This document shows positions 8,992-9,925 of a DNA stretch of 9,925 nt, piece after piece. The notes under the pieces were generated by a model that saw only the letters and a list, made by a program, of their open reading frames with translations, was not told where the DNA came from and did no database searches. The position numbers and the translations under genes are program-made. The stretch comes from Gemmatimonadota bacterium (GTDB lineage: Bacteria; Latescibacterota; UBA2968; UBA8231), in NCBI GenBank assembly GCA_026706505.1, contig JAPOYQ010000413.1, positions 1 through 9,925 of the forward strand, given 5' to 3'. Within the stretch, counting starts at the first letter, position 1; the number at the start of each line of letters is the position of its first letter.

Positions 8992-9020
8992 ATAGTACGA
9001 CTGCTCTGGTAGCGGGTCAA
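8992..9020 (-). promoter_or_regulatory. Probable sigma70-type promoter of the dCMP deaminase operon
   Basis: On the - strand TTGACC (9015-9020) is followed by exactly 17 bases and then TACTAT (8992-8997). This is five of six and four of six matches to the -35 and -10 consensus. Transcription would start near 8985, giving a leader of about 75 bases before the deaminase. It lies between the FlgD-Ig gene and the five-gene run, where a promoter is expected. No operator is evident. Confidence 0.5.
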
Positions 9021-9045
9021 CCGCGACATAAGTAGGGATGATCGA

Positions 9046-9924
9046 TCAATAAGCCAACCCCACTGGGATGAGCCTCTTGATCACCTCGGCCTCCCCCTCG
9101 ACTTCGAGCCCGAGCAGGTAGAGGCCCGTCGGCAAAAGTGCCCCGCTGTCGTCGCGGCCGTCCCAACGAATGCGCTGCAGGCCCGACTTCTGGCTGCCTA
9201 TCGCCAGCTTGGCGACTTTGCGGCCGTCGAGCGCGTGAACATTCAGGCGAGTTGCCACGGTACGGGGCAGCCCTAAGAGAGTATACTCGATTTCCAGTAG
9301 GTCGTTGATGCCGTCGCCGTTGGGCGTGACGACCGCGGTAGAGAGGCGCAGGTCGCGGATCTTTTCGGCCTGAGTGGTTGAGGCGGCAAGGACGCGCAGG
9401 GTATTGGTGGCAATGTCGTCGCCGACATCGCCACTCTGCACGGGCTGCGGCAGGCTCTGGCGCTGGCTGTCGAGTACTTCGCCGTCGAAGGTCCAGGCAA
9501 AGTCGAAGACCTCAGCGGCAAAGACGACGCGGATCAACTCGTTGCGCCCGGCGTTCAGGTGCTCCGGCAAGCGTATCGTCAATCCGTCCGCGCTTTCGGC
9601 TACCTCGCTCGCTTCGACCTGTTGCAAAGGGATGCCCATTTCGAGGTGCTTGAACGCGGGCGGTCCGCCGGTGCGGATGCGCAGCGCGTCGAAGCCGGTG
9701 TCAGCGGCGGAAACTTCCGCTTTGACATCGTAGACGAACTCCGTTGTCGCGCCCATTTCTACTTCGGCCACGCCGCGCAGGGGCTGCGGGTCGTCCAACC
9801 GGGCCACTTCGCCGATGACCGAGGTAGCCAACGTCGGCGAGATTTCAATCCACAGGGAATCGAGCCGCACGAAGGCATCGAATTCCTCGCTGTTCAGCAA
9901 GATTTTTAGCTGGAGATGGGAGCC
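9046..9924 (-). CDS. Secreted protein with C-terminal FlgD-like Ig domain, 5'-truncated by the window edge
   Basis: The frame is open to the right edge, so the N-terminus and any signal peptide lie outside. A TTG at 9900 is not needed as a start. The 292 visible residues are mostly short beta strands. A linker reads VTPNGDGIND (9301-9330), a Gly/Asp/Asn motif typical just before C-terminal domains of surface proteins in Bacteroidetes-like and related bacteria. From there to the stop is a FlgD-type Ig fold: LNVHALDGRKVAKL, a turn, then IRWDGRDDSGALLPTGLYLLGLEVEG. Such domains are structural or envelope-anchoring parts of exported proteins. The upstream visible part is beta-rich and not recognised. 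The gene is separated from the downstream operon by 135 bases containing a promoter candidate, so it is probably a separate unit. Confidence 0.78.
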   Translation of the reverse strand, partial: GSHLQLKILLNSEEFDAFVRLDSLWIEISPTLATSVIGEVARLDDPQPLRGVAEVEMGATTEFVYDVKAEVSAADTGFDALRIRTGGPPAFKHLEMGIPLQQVEASEVAESADGLTIRLPEHLNAGRNELIRVVFAAEVFDFAWTFDGEVLDSQRQSLPQPVQSGDVGDDIATNTLRVLAASTTQAEKIRDLRLSTAVVTPNGDGINDLLEIEYTLLGLPRTVATRLNVHALDGRKVAKLAIGSQKSGLQRIRWDGRDDSGALLPTGLYLLGLEVEGEAEVIKRLIPVGLAY

Positions 9925-9925
9925 G

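Noticed and set aside
9039..9048. Ten-base palindrome TGATCGATCA at the FlgD-Ig gene stop codon
   Set aside because: It is short, overlaps a stop codon, has no spacer or T-run and no second copy seen nearby, so neither operator nor terminator can be claimed.

Overview
The window is about 60% G+C by eye, tightly packed bacterial DNA with no rRNA, tRNA, CRISPR array, integrase or transposase that I can see. The gene content is a DUF4159 protein with a basic, proline-containing N-terminal part, a DUF6785/DUF6784-type polytopic membrane protein, a mannonate-dehydratase-like TIM barrel, a secreted CBM9/DOMON-like protein and a secreted protein ending in a FlgD-like Ig domain. That combination resembles environmental FCB-group or neighbouring lineages such as Latescibacterota or Poribacteria. 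This assignment is an inference from family content, not from any marker gene.

Layout. On the + strand, a DUF4159 gene enters from the left edge (2-1072) and is followed by a uxuA-like dehydratase gene (1165-2112) with a near-perfect Shine-Dalgarno. Everything from 2181 to the right edge is on the - strand. Read in transcription order, a secreted FlgD-Ig protein (9046-9924, cut by the right edge) comes first, then a probable sigma70 promoter (8992-9020). A compact run of five genes follows: dCMP deaminase (8389-8910), secreted CBM9-like protein (6926-8386), LDH2-type 2-hydroxyacid dehydrogenase (5871-6920), acetolactate-synthase-like ThDP enzyme (4218-5852) and DUF6785 membrane protein (2181-4145). 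Gaps in the run are 2, 5, 18 and 72 bases, so the first four genes look co-transcribed and the fifth probably is. The longest stretch without a gene is about 135 bases (8911-9045). The convergent gap at 2113-2180 shows no convincing terminator hairpin.

The dehydratase, the hydroxyacid dehydrogenase, the ThDP enzyme and the membrane protein could form a module for uptake and breakdown of a sugar acid or related hydroxy acid. This is inferred only from family chemistry and neighbourhood. No substrate can be read from the sequence.

The most unusual structure is a 44-base direct repeat (41/44 identical) at 1092-1135 and 4225-4268. The right copy is the last coding part of the acetolactate-synthase-like gene. 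The left copy lies between the DUF4159 and uxuA-like genes and still reads, in the same frame, as the tail of a second, diverged copy of that protein, with a stop codon at the equivalent position. The repeats bracket exactly the uxuA-like gene and the DUF6785 gene, which suggests that this 3.1-kb pair was inserted at, or rearranged around, the 3' end of the ThDP-enzyme gene.
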